Part shown: piece after piece, positions 27,501-37,100 of the stretch
Layout: each line of letters starts with the position of its first letter
How positions within the stretch are numbered: the stretch's first letter is position 1
From: a virus
IMG/VR virus record: IMGVR_UViG_3300040808_003255
Span: 1 to 54,421 of that record
Reading direction: 5' to 3' (one strand)
DNA: 54,421 nucleotides
The notes under the pieces: generated by a model
Databases searched by the model: none
Seen by the model: the letters and a program-made list of their open reading frames with translations, nothing else
What the model was told of the DNA's origin: nothing
Program-made: the position numbers and the translations under genes

Positions 27501-28959
27501 TTTTTGTATCTTGGTCAACATCAATAACACCACCAAGACCTGCCCATGCAGTACCTTTATAACCTTCAAATTGATTATCAGTGGTATTATATCGGATCAT
27601 ACCTTGTTCAGCAGTTGGCCTATCATTAGTAGTACCAACAGGCAAAATTAATCCACCTGCACTGTTGACATCAACGACATTTGATGTTATAATAAGACTA
27701 TCGTCTTTACCAATAATATTATCAAATGTTTGAGTGTAGTCTACCTCAAATTCGGTTCCTAATGAACCAGTTAAGGTAAGACCTCTACCGGCCGTAAATG
27801 TACCGGTACCTTGGAATTGTGAGTAAATAATACCATCAGAATCTAATTCAAATGTCTCTGCATCTGCAACGGTGGCAACCCAACCGGTTTGTCCATATGT
27901 ACTACCATCAGTTACGAATACAGGGAATCCAGCAATTTCTTTTGTTTCATCTGTATAAATTGGTCTTTGGAAAATCCAATCAGAAATACCATCACCAACC
28001 TGAATTAATTCATAACGGCCGTTTTCTATTGGATTGGTTTGATTTTTTACAAGAAGACCATCACCAAGACTCCAATTAGTTACCCCATCGATATCTAAAA
28101 TAAGAGATCTTGGAATTGTAAGAGTTGATGAAACATTTGTATTTGCTACCGCATCAAATGGATTTTCAGCATATGTTGCGCCCAGATCACCAGTCGTGGC
28201 AGCTATAACAACAATTTTTTCAAATATATCTTCTTGAACTAAGTCTACATATCTTTTGTTAGCTGGATCTGTTGGATCGACCGGATCATCTAGTACTCTG
28301 AAACTGATTGTTAGATCATCAATCGTATTATCTAAATACCGTCTATTTACTGCATCCTGTGCATTTTCCGGATCATAGATATTGGATATTCTGTGGTTGT
28401 TTACATCTACCACACCACCAATTCTTGGGCTTAATGAGATATCTTGTGAACTTGTAATACGATTTTGAGTAAATGTAAGTTTGCCAACTTCAAAAGTATC
28501 TAGTCCTAAAAGAACATTTGATGATTCACCTGCGGCAATGGATGTATTACCAATAGTAAAATCTTTTGATCTGATTATGTTGCCGTTGGGTCCTGACTGG
28601 ACCTCGAAGTGATATGACCAAAAGGTGCTATTATCAAATTGAGTAATATGACCAAATTGATCTATATCAATATTTGTAATAAAATCAAGTGGGTCATTAA
28701 CTGTGCTAACGGCTGTAGTAGTATTGGCGTGGTGGATTACTACGTTTGCAGACTCAATACCGGTATTACCAGATACTGTGATACCTCGACCAGCTTCGAG
28801 ATCTCTAATATAGCTTCCTACAGTATCGACACCAAGGGTAACTGAATCAGGTGTGATTACAGGTTTTGATTGACCCTGTGCAACAATAGATCTTGTAGTA
28901 TCCTGTTTTGGTGTAGCCCGTATAGATCTCGAGCCGCCAACTTTAACCTTAATACTCAT
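24544..28959 (-). CDS. Tail fibre protein with duplicated internal modules
   Basis: This 1471-residue protein is a mosaic of fibre modules. After a short basic leader (MSIKVKVGGSRSIRATPKQD) it contains two copies of a module with ANK(R/A)YVD, ATTxDLG, DGVTNW, GD-x-LVK-x-QT and GTxTAGxGLxxTG (residues ~228-395 and ~1224-1385), and two copies of a module with LPVG-x2-DRP, RYNTTD, FEGY, DVDQDTKI and NDQLDFF (residues ~437-545 and ~660-768). FDDYGHVQ and YYMDPHSES-type units are shared with other fibres here. There is no S74 chaperone, and the C-terminus is short and Ala/Gly/Val-rich. It starts about 40 bases after an exact TATAAATA. A virion fibre is the best call. Confidence 0.8.
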   Translation of the reverse strand: MSIKVKVGGSRSIRATPKQDTTRSIVAQGQSKPVITPDSVTLGVDTVGSYIRDLEAGRGITVSGNTGIESANVVIHHANTTTAVSTVNDPLDFITNIDIDQFGHITQFDNSTFWSYHFEVQSGPNGNIIRSKDFTIGNTSIAAGESSNVLLGLDTFEVGKLTFTQNRITSSQDISLSPRIGGVVDVNNHRISNIYDPENAQDAVNRRYLDNTIDDLTISFRVLDDPVDPTDPANKRYVDLVQEDIFEKIVVIAATTGDLGATYAENPFDAVANTNVSSTLTIPRSLILDIDGVTNWSLGDGLLVKNQTNPIENGRYELIQVGDGISDWIFQRPIYTDETKEIAGFPVFVTDGSTYGQTGWVATVADAETFELDSDGIIYSQFQGTGTFTAGRGLTLTGSLGTEFEVDYTQTFDNIIGKDDSLIITSNVVDVNSAGGLILPVGTTNDRPTAEQGMIRYNTTDNQFEGYKGTAWAGLGGVIDVDQDTKIIAESGAGTDNDQLDFFNSGNQTLRLDADGDFKFGDGLNKFTIDWATGDTNIGGTLSIGGGIGGSGLSAGNLTENRVIFVGSGGSLIDSNTLRFDGSTLTVDGDTDITGNLTLGGNITIGDANVDTIEVVADFTSNLVPNADLTYNLGAIGKQWNRIFTPEIKSDSEVVSIGTIGALKLPVGAVGDRPSAETGMIRYNTTDSRFEGYDGNIWAGLAGSVIDVDQDTKIVAESSPNADNDQLDFFTAGVQRARIDSSGDVRFGNGLNKVIINYNTGELNVNTKITSNADLFLEANGAVNASGTKITNVANPTSNTDVVTFDYLENGDFTRTLDILEGSNTYNMTLLENDPTFQIGLGLNAEFVNNALLIQLAPSGVSSGRYGNDGYTPRFTVDGFGRIIDATEVPFVLQSNAIVEFEEASQDITASQFRFGTHQGISYTYEDASANGVINSTIDDFVINVTGDMVGSNTVLSVSDVTIPLTANFNFVNDVQGEANGSIVVFHSQGVGSTATIMHGDTSVMGDTGFVNGTVIQNLTFDDYGHVQTAAAINLDARYLSLAGGVLTGNISAPRFIDSNNPNYYMDPHSESRVNRMHFGYGGSTTQLSFTDGSGTVSTMYAAGGRVGFLNNSFNYTAYAERATSNWVVPDGDVEAKRFVDIDDISYFLHPAGTDSLLNELEIDNSLTVGTTIDAGTSVQVNSNLTLTTNEIATVGESDLSLNPASNVVDVNSSLISNLLSPVAGTDAANKAYVDATAQGLRVIPSALAATTTDLGGTFDGDLRTITGPTNTPFALDGVTNWEIGDRVLVKDQTDPIQNGAYVLTQDGNAVDPARPWILTRGEYFNESDEIPGSFVFVTDGTVNNGTGWVAQVDDAELFTLNSDDINWYQFSGAGTYTAGYGLSITGTEFRVTNPFINFGSDAGVADEVRLGETLTLVGGEGIDTSHANNEITISAELASTTNIGAAAFSAANFNVSAGVVTVSQINGGAF
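24805..25290 (-). repeat. Second copy of the ANKxYVD/DGVTNW module
   Basis: About 160 residues that parallel 27775-28280, sharing ANK-x-YVD, ATTTDLGGTF, LDGVTNWEIGD, LVKDQTDPIQNGAY, FVFVTDGT and TGWVAQVDDAE. The copies are diverged at the base level, so the duplication is old or selection keeps only the fold. Confidence 0.7.
26660..26975 (-). repeat. Second copy of the RYNTTD/DQDTKI module
   Basis: About 105 residues that parallel 27340-27650: LPVGAVGDRPSAETGMIRYN and then FEGYDGNIWAGL, DVDQDTKI, NDQLDFF and a FGNGLNK strand. Base-level divergence is moderate. Confidence 0.7.
27340..27650 (-). repeat. First copy of the RYNTTD/DQDTKI module
   Basis: It contains LPVGTTNDRPTAEQGMIRYN, FEGYKGTAWAGL, DVDQDTKI, NDQLDFF and FGDGLNKF. 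It is paired with the copy at 26660-26975. Confidence 0.7.
27775..28280 (-). repeat. First copy of the ANKxYVD/DGVTNW module
   Basis: It contains ANKRYVD, AATTGDLGATY, IDGVTNWSLGD, LVKNQTNPIENGRY, FPVFVTDGS and TGWVATVADAE, matching 24805-25290. Modules of this type are widespread in phage fibres. Confidence 0.7.
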
Positions 28960-28996
28960 TTGATGATCCGTCTCTAAAAATTGTGTTTAATTAAAT

Positions 28997-29004
28997 TATT
29001 TATA
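28997..29004 (-). promoter_or_regulatory. T4-type late promoter (TATAAATA)
   Basis: An exact TATAAATA on the minus strand lies in the gap between the 547- and 1471-residue fibre genes, about 38 bases before the latter's ATG. Confidence 0.6.
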
Positions 29005-29015
29005 CACCTGATCTA

Positions 29016-30659
29016 TTATGCCATCTCCTTAATGTACATTGTATCGCCACAAATTCCAAATTGCATCCGAGCGGATTCGTTGCTATAAGCACTCATATCT
29101 ACCCTAAGTTTATATGCAACAATATCTCCGGCATTACCGCCGTGTGTATCAACAAACAAAAAGTGTTGAGAACCATAATATGTGCTAGATGGTGGGAACA
29201 CAAACTGTTTTAAATCAGTAGGATTTTGCCCGTTAATATTTCGTTCCAAAACAACAACTATTTCAGACGCGTTGTTTGTCACGTTTGCGATTGATGCATC
29301 CAATTCAACTTTAATCCGAGTAAACCCTTCTGAAACTGTTAAACTAGTTTGTATATTAGGTCCGAGTCCATTATCGCCCGCGACAGCCTCACCTCTTAGA
29401 TAACTACCAGATGTTGTAGTGATACCAGCAGAAAAGGTTGTACTCTTTCCGACAATTCTGGAATCCTCATTGAATCTTTTTTGAAGTGGTAACCAACTAC
29501 CACCATTGGAGAAAAATACCTCCTGGTCCGCATCACTTATTGCTACAGCACCATTATAGGTATTTGCACTAGGGAAAGCAAGTTGCGACCCATATTCAAA
29601 CGGAATAACAGCGGTTGTGGTTGTGGTATTTCCTCTGGATATAACATTATCTAATGTGCTTGTTTCTGTATAGCTTGTGAGATAGCTAGATAAATCTGCA
29701 GGAGTAAATGTAAACACCCCATTGGCAGAATCATATGTAAGTGATGATGTACCAGCAGCGGCATTGGATACTGTGATTGACTTAATACCATTCACAAATG
29801 AATATGTTCCAGCACCGTTGGTCCCAAGAACTTGATCAGCACTACCTTCAGAAATTTGTATATCTGTAAGAGTAGTAGTTCCTGCTGGTAATGCATCTGT
29901 AATACCATAGCCTGCAAGTGTCGTTGGTGTGTTATTGGCATTTGCCCAATCCACATAGTAAGCACCATGTTGACCATCTAATGTATCCGCGTTTGTGTCA
30001 CCAGTATCAACACCTGGCCCCCAGCTAGATCCACTCCATTTTAAAACCTCACCGACCTGTGGCGCGGTATTTGCTACATTTGATATATCACTTAATGCTA
30101 CAGGTATAAAAGGTGTGTCCGTTAGGTCATTATATGATCCACTGAATGGAACCAAAATACCAGATGTGTCAGTTAAATCTGTAAGATCAACAGGAATAAA
30201 TGGAGTATTAGCAAGATCACTATAATCTCCACTGAATGCATCAGTAATTCCATACCCTGCAATAGTGGTCGGTAAACCTATAAGACTAGTAAATTGACCG
30301 TCAAATAAATTTGGTGCATTATAAAGATTATTATAATCACCATTGAATGCATTTTCGATTAGCTGATATAATGTTAAATCTGGTTTATCAGTAAGATTAT
30401 CATAATCGCCGTCAAATGCATCTGTGATTCCATAACCAGCTATTGTTGTAGGTTTGTTTAAAACATCAATAAAATCTGTCTGTGCTCCGGAAAGAGAAGA
30501 TAATAATTTGACTACTGATTCAACACCATCAACATCTTTTTTCATATAAAGCTCACCGTCTCTTGTATTAAGAGCGATTTCACCTAATTCAAGTTGAGCG
30601 GTAGTTGGTGCTTTGCCAGCCTGAGCACTTCTTTTATGTTGGATTGTTATATCAACCAT
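29016..30659 (-). CDS. Tail fibre protein with AGYGITDA repeats
   Basis: A 547-residue fibre. The N-terminus, IQHKRSAQAGKAPTTAQLEL followed by GEIALNTRDGELYMK, is the module shared with the 860-residue fibre and probably anchors the fibre. Residues ~55-260 hold short tandem repeats with (K/L)PTT-x-AGYGITDA and GDYxNLxxxPxL, a known tail-fibre repeat style, then a LDGQHGAYYVDW unit. The C-terminal ~150 residues (from about FNEDSRIVG) form a beta-rich globular domain ending in MQFGICGDTMYIKEMA, which could be a receptor-binding or trimerising tip. No S74 end is present. It lies 15 bases after the 137-residue gene, likely on the same transcript. Confidence 0.8.
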   Translation of the reverse strand: MVDITIQHKRSAQAGKAPTTAQLELGEIALNTRDGELYMKKDVDGVESVVKLLSSLSGAQTDFIDVLNKPTTIAGYGITDAFDGDYDNLTDKPDLTLYQLIENAFNGDYNNLYNAPNLFDGQFTSLIGLPTTIAGYGITDAFSGDYSDLANTPFIPVDLTDLTDTSGILVPFSGSYNDLTDTPFIPVALSDISNVANTAPQVGEVLKWSGSSWGPGVDTGDTNADTLDGQHGAYYVDWANANNTPTTLAGYGITDALPAGTTTLTDIQISEGSADQVLGTNGAGTYSFVNGIKSITVSNAAAGTSSLTYDSANGVFTFTPADLSSYLTSYTETSTLDNVISRGNTTTTTAVIPFEYGSQLAFPSANTYNGAVAISDADQEVFFSNGGSWLPLQKRFNEDSRIVGKSTTFSAGITTTSGSYLRGEAVAGDNGLGPNIQTSLTVSEGFTRIKVELDASIANVTNNASEIVVVLERNINGQNPTDLKQFVFPPSSTYYGSQHFLFVDTHGGNAGDIVAYKLRVDMSAYSNESARMQFGICGDTMYIKEMA

Positions 30660-30674
30660 GTTTTTATCCTTATA

Positions 30675-31088
30675 TTAATACTGCCCACCATCCAAATTAT
30701 CTCCATCGGTGATGCCGTTAGCATCGCCACCGATAATTGACCCAGATGATAAGTCGTTTGGATTTGTTATTGTTTCAATCACAAACGCAAGTCCCTCAAC
30801 CACTTTAACCATTTCACCAGAAGTCTTTTTCATTAATACATCATACTGATATTTGCCTGGTTTCATAGAGCCAGTTACTTCATCGGATAAAATTAAGGTA
30901 ATCGTAGCGTTAACAGTATCTTTTTCGATTGTAAAATCTGCGACCTTTGTGGACGAATACATTTTTCTTATTGTCGAATAAAATGTATAAGAGGCAATCG
31001 GCAGGTTATCTCCGTCTTCGTCATCCAATTCAATAACGATACGGAAATCCGAACTCTGATCTATATAAACATTTGCTCTCGATGCCAT
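30675..31088 (-). CDS. Conserved small virion-type protein
   Basis: A 137-residue protein beginning MASRANVYIDQSSDFRIVIE, with SYTFYSTIRKMYSST, an alternating strand region, KPGKYQYDVLMKK, and a final VVEGLAFVIETIT. This order (N-terminal strand pair, IRKxYSS, PGxYxYDV, ExxVxVxPxIT) is that of small beta-sandwich proteins found next to fibre genes in T4-like marine phages, similar in outline to the N-terminal domain of baseplate or upper-fibre proteins. The C-terminal ~25 residues are Gly/Asp/Asn-rich and probably flexible. It follows the terminator and late promoter at 31112-31147, so it begins a new late transcript. The exact role is unknown. Confidence 0.7.
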   Translation of the reverse strand: MASRANVYIDQSSDFRIVIELDDEDGDNLPIASYTFYSTIRKMYSSTKVADFTIEKDTVNATITLILSDEVTGSMKPGKYQYDVLMKKTSGEMVKVVEGLAFVIETITNPNDLSSGSIIGGDANGITDGDNLDGGQY

Positions 31089-31111
31089 TTTTTAAATCTC
31101 TTTTTTTCTTA

Positions 31112-31119
31112 TATTTATA
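31112..31119 (-). promoter_or_regulatory. T4-type late promoter (TATAAATA)
   Basis: An exact TATAAATA on the minus strand lies about 24 bases before the ATG at 31088, immediately downstream of a hairpin terminator. Confidence 0.6.
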
Positions 31120-31147
31120 AACAAAAGGGCATCAAAAAGATGCCCTT
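31120..31147 (-). terminator. Rho-independent terminator of the collagen-like fibre transcript
   Basis: On the minus strand AAGGGCATC, a TTTTT loop and GATGCCCTT form a perfect 9-bp stem, followed by TTGTTT. It sits about 32 bases after the collagen-like gene's stop. It is the clearest terminator in the window. Confidence 0.8.
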
Positions 31148-31179
31148 CCATGTACTATATTATAGGATGAACATTTGAA

Positions 31180-34100
31180 TTATTCTGATTTCAAATCCTC
31201 AACTTCCCCTTTGAGTTCCTTAATAGCTTCAATCAGAAGTCCTACCATATTACCATAGGCAACTGATTTCATTCCATCATCTTTTTCGGAGACAACCTCT
31301 GGTAAAACCGCTTCAACCTCTTGAGCAATTACACCGGCATGAGTTCTTCCGTCATCACTGTTAATCTTGGTAAATGTTACACCTCTCATTGCGTTAACCT
31401 TGTCAAGCGCATTTTCGATGGTTTGTACATTTTCCTTAACTCTAGCATCAGATTCAGAAATAATGTCACCAGTTGCGGTAAAGTCACCAGTACCCATATT
31501 CATGGTAAACTTGGCAGAACCAGCGACACCGAATTTAATATCGTAGCTATCGTTTGCTGTGTCAAAGTTAAGATGTGAACCATCAAAGAATAAGTCATAA
31601 TCTGAACCAGTACCTAGTTCTAAATTAACATTATCATTAAGTTGAATTGCCGTTGCAGGATCAAGACCACCACCGCCTCCAGCAGGAGCAACAGTGAAGC
31701 TTGTAAATGCCCAATTATCAAAATTATCACCTGAAGCGTTATCCTGTTGAATTTTAATTTCAACACCAGCTGGTGAATCAAAAATGACAGCAGTACTTGC
31801 AATCGTTTGCAACGTTGCTATTTCAAGTTCTTTCTTATACCATACGTTTGAAACATCAGCAACGCCAGAAATAACACCAAGATCAATCCAGCTTGCATCT
31901 CCTGTATTTTTTGCATAAAGCTTAAGATCTTCACCTGCTTCAGGGGAGTCGCCCCATCCACCACCACCTTTATTACTCCAGAATACAAGCTTATCAGAAC
32001 CGACAAAATTAACTGGAATAGTATATTCAAGGGATCTTGCACCAGTACCGGAGCCATTCATGGTGACAATAGGAGTTCCTGTCGGAACCGTGTCAGTAGG
32101 AGCCAGGCCGCTGACAGCGGATACAGTTGTAAAGGTCATCGATCCAGCTGAAATTGTCCAGTAATTTTCATCCTCAACAGATATATCAAACCCACCAGAT
32201 GGGCCGGAATCAATACCAGTTACCGTACCATTTACTGTAATATCATTAACTACAAGATTACCTTCACCGCTTAGAGATGCAGTAACAGTATCTGCTGTAT
32301 TTCTAAAGTTCATTGTGAAGTTTGAGTTATTAAAGGCAGCATTCATATCGGTGCCGTCAAAATACATTTCAAAGTCGTCACCGGTTCCAAAGAACAATTT
32401 AGCATTATCAACTAAATTTATGGTTGCGGTAGAACTATCAATATCGACACTACCATCAACTGTAATCTTATCATAAGTATGTATGTTCTCAACATTTAAT
32501 TCATCAACCGAGGATTGATAATAGAAGTTTGAATCACTACCTGGGTTTGGACCAATGGTTGCATACAAGTCTCTCGGATTTGCCGCTGTTCCATCAAAGA
32601 ATGGAATAAACATGTTGGTTGACTGAACGGCAACTGTCTGATCATGGATATTAGTAACAAAGATTGCGTTAGCAGATCCATCAGCACCCTGCACACCTTG
32701 GAAACCGTCATAACCTTGTAGACCAGCCTCACCTTGTAGACCTTGAAGGCCTTCACCATCAACACCAACAGTACCTTGAATACCTTGTGCACCTTGTATA
32801 CCGGTAATACCTTGCACACCTTGTATGCCAGTAAGACCTTGAATACCTTGGAAACCAGTAAGACCTTGAGCACCATCCTCAGATACAAGAGCATTTTCAC
32901 CTGCTTCACCTTGCATACCTTGCATACCCTGGAAGCCATCAATGCCTCCACCGGTATAACCTTGAATACCCTGAATACCGTCATTACCTTGGACACCTTG
33001 AACGCCACTGCCAACAGTACCCTCTTCACCTTGGACACCTTGCCAACCTTGCATCCCTTGGATACCTTGGGTTCCGCCACCGTCATTACCGGTAAGACCT
33101 TGGACACCCATTCGACCCTGGACACCTTGTGGTCCTTGAGTACCTTGAATTGCCTGGTCACCTTCGATACCTTGAACACCTTGAACACCTTGAACACCTT
33201 GAATACCTTGAGTCCCTGGATCACCGGCACCGTTCCCACCCTGGAAACCAGTAATACCTTGGAAACCTTGGAAACCCTGAACACCAGGATCACCAAATCC
33301 AGGAACACCTTGAGTACCTTGGAAACCTTGGAGACCTTGAGTACCATTGCCTTCAGGACCTTCCTCACCGATCAAGCCTTGGAAACCTTGTGTACCTTGA
33401 GTACCTTGGAAACCATCCGAACCAGTACCAAAGCCACCTTGTACACCCTGTATACCTTGGTTACCGTCATTACCTTGGAAGCCTTCATTACCTTGAGCAC
33501 CATCAGATCCTTGGAAACCTTGAGCACCCTGGACACCTTGAGCGCCTAACCCAGCACCACCGTCATTACCTTGGAAACCTTGGATACCAAGATCACCTTG
33601 AACACCTTGGATGCCTTGTGGACCTTGGATACCAGGTTGACCCTCGCTACCTTGGAGACCTTGGAGACCTGTAACACCGTCACCAGCCTCACCTTGGAGA
33701 CCTTGAGTTCCTTGCACACCTTGTATGCCTTGAAGGCCTTCGCCGACAATACCTTGAACACCTTGAACACCCTGGACACCTTGTACACCTTGTACTCCTG
33801 GATCCCCAACAAAACCTTGGACACCCTGAACACCACCGCCGCCTTGAATACCTTGCGGGCCTTGGATACCTTGAGTACCTTCACCAGGAGGTCCTTGTAA
33901 ACCCTGTACTGATTGTGTACCTTGTGGGCCTTGAACACCTCGGTCACCAATATCACCAGTTCTAGCAAATGTAATTCTTACATCTGTTCCATCTGGTAGT
34001 GATGTGATTGAGCCACTTAAATATGTAATATCAATTACGTGGTATGAACCAACCTCAGTTGAAGCGGAAATTGTACCAAGTGCAAAGTTTTGTGGGTTTG

Positions 34101-37100
34101 CACCTTCAGTTAGTTTCCAGTGACCTTTAATAGTAGAGGTAGAATCATCAATTGTTCTAAGATAAGATTCAATAGAGGTAAAGTTATCATCTCTTTCGTT
34201 CATTACCAACAATGAAGCTGAGGACCATGTAGAGTTATTAAATCTTAATTTACCAACACCCGGATCGCCTACAGCAGTACTTGAAGAGAATGTATAGTCA
34301 AATGATACACCACCAAAGCTACCTGAAGGTCCTTGAGGACCTAAGTCACCTTGAACACCCTGAACACCCTGAACACCTTGAGGACCAAGATCAGAAATAT
34401 CCATTTGGCCAACCATTGTGCCATGGAACTGACATTGATAATATAATGTGTCAGGTGCGTCACCAGGAACTTTAAAGAATATTTGTCCTACCTGCGCACC
34501 GTTATTGGTAACACCATTGTTGTACTGGTCACCTGTACCTGTACCTGGATCTGTTTTAATGTAGAATGGGTGGCCCGAAGCATTTACATTAAAGACATAT
34601 GTAAAGCCTCTTAAAAGCCGTAATGTTGGATTGTTGGTTACACCATCAATTTCCCATGCAGAACTTCCATCATTAACAACCTGATATGTTCTGTTGCCTT
34701 CAAGACCTTGGAACCCCTGGAAGCCTTGTGTTCCTTGTGTTCCTTGGAAACCTTGTGGGCCAAAGTCACCTTGGACCCCTTGGTTACCCTGCACACCAGT
34801 ATTACCTTGAACACCCTGTGCTGATTGGACACCTTGAACACCTTGTAAACCTTGGAAACCAAGATCACCTTGAGCACCCTGTATACCTTGTACAGATTGA
34901 GGTCCTTGAGCACCCTGGAATCCCTGAGTACCTTGTATGCCTTGTGTTGCCTGTACGCCTTGTACGCCTTGTGTTCCTTGGTCACCAGTTCTTGTAAATG
35001 TAACTACTACTTCAGGATTGGTTGTAAAGTATGCCGATGTTCCGTTACCAGCAATAAATGTACATCCAACAGTAAAATATGTTGGTACTTCTGACAAGCT
35101 ATCAATTTGGTAAATCACAAAGATTGAAGGATCTACTACCGAAATAACTTTAAAGTAACCTTTGACTCCACTTGTGGAATCATCAATGGTTCTTAAAAAT
35201 GCATCCAAATCATTTCCGGTTGCATCCTCATCTGATATCCGCATATTTGCCGCAGTGGCAAGTACTGCATTATCAAATTTAAGATTACCAGCTAATGGAT
35301 CTGAAACCGCAGTATCAGATAGGAAGTTATATTCAAAGGTCATCCCACCGTAGGCGCCAGTATAGCCTCTAAGGCCTTGTGTACCTTGGATACCTTGAAC
35401 ACCCTGGACACCAGTATCACCCTGGATACCTTGAACACCTTGGATGCCTCGGTTACCTTGGAAACCCTGAGTACCCTGAGAACCTTGAAAGCCTTGGACA
35501 CCCTGGTTACCAGTGAAACCTTGGACACCTGTATCACCTTGAACCCCTTGCGGACCTAATGTACCAGCAGGGATAAAGTTAATAATAGTGCTATTACCAT
35601 ATACATTAGCAGCACCAGTGTTCCAGTTAGTTCCTGGAGAAGCGTCTGTTCCACCTAATAGCGAACTTGCAACCCATTGAACATCAAAATGACCCCAGTC
35701 CTTACCAGTTCCGGTTGGACTCCATGTCCAGTCAAGAATGTTATAGATTACAAATTCGTAATCATCAGTAGATTGATCTTTTAATGTTCTTACAAAAATT
35801 TGACCTTTTGCAGGATTACCAGCAATTGAATCAAGATAATCAAATAGACCATCGACTCTTCTACCAGTTTCTGTAAGATCATCAATGTAGAGTTTATCAG
35901 CTGTTGTAACATTAGTATTGTTAAGTAACCAACTATTTAATCCTGGGAAACCTTCACTAGTTGAAGAATTCCAAATCCAAGTAAATGTTAGACCACCGTT
36001 ATAACCTGTATGTCCCTGGATACCTTGGAAACCATCAAAGCCCTGAATACCAGTATTGCCTTGAACACCTTGAACACCTTGTGGTCCTTGAATACCATCG
36101 AAACCTTGAATACCAGTATCACCTTGGACACCTTGAATACCTTGGTCGCCAGTTCTGATAAACGAAATTCGTACGTCAGTACCATTGGCAAGTGATGCGG
36201 CTGCGCCGATGTTTGTTGTAACATTAAGTACGTGATAACCTGCTGAGGAAGTACCTGTAAGAGAACCACTTACTATTTCGTATACAAAATAATTATATAC
36301 GTTTGTTGCATCAGCAATCTTTAAATAGCCTTTACTATTTGGATTGGATGACTCGTAAAATTCTTGTAGCAGTCCGTGTACGTTAACACCATCTGCATCT
36401 TCAACATCAATATAGAGTTGTGTTGAATCGCCAAATACACCGTCGCTACCTTTAATGATTCCAGCGCCTGGGTCTGTATTTGTAATATCTGTCTGATTAT
36501 ATGTATATCTTAAGCTTACGCCACCGTATTGACCGACGACTCCTTGAATTCCTTGAGTGCCATCATAGCCTTGAATACCAGTATCACCTTGGACACCTTG
36601 TACTCCCTGAACTCCTTGGACACCTTGAAAACCTAATGAACCTTGAATACCCTGTGTTGATTGAACACCTTGGATACCTTGCACACCTTGGTTACCTCTG
36701 ACACCTTGGTTGCCTTGTACTCCCTGGAGACCTTGCACACCTTGGTTACCACGATAACCTCGTGAGCCTTGGATACCTTCTTCACCAATTGTACCTTGAT
36801 TGCCTTGAACACCTTGTACACCTTGGAAACCTTGAACACCTCTAAAGCTACCAATGTTAACCCAAGTACTTCCGTCATAAATCCAAAGTTCATCATCTGC
36901 TTGGTCAATAACACCTTCGCCAAGATTAGCAGATGGGAAAGCAGTATTTAAAGTCGCTTGTGGATCACCACCAGCATCAACATCAGGAACAGACCCTATA
37001 ATAGTAAAACCAGGGCCATAATCGCCCTGAACACCTTGGTTGCCGTCATTACCTTGTATACCTGTGGTACCTTGCGGCCCTGCCCCAAGATCCACCCATG

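Noticed and set aside
32496-33368. Minus-strand frame rich in Lys-Val-Ser-Lys-Val repeats
   Set aside because: An out-of-frame reading of the collagen-like gene; the real frame has a clear domain order and an S74 end.
32743-33674. Long plus-strand frames rich in Thr-Leu-Asp-Thr-Leu repeats
   Set aside because: They are the antisense of the Gly-x-Gln collagen-like coding tract. Their periodic composition follows from that tract, and they lack ribosome sites.
32675-33950. CRISPR-like repeat array
   Set aside because: The repeat is a 9-base coding period with no spacer structure, and no cas gene is present.
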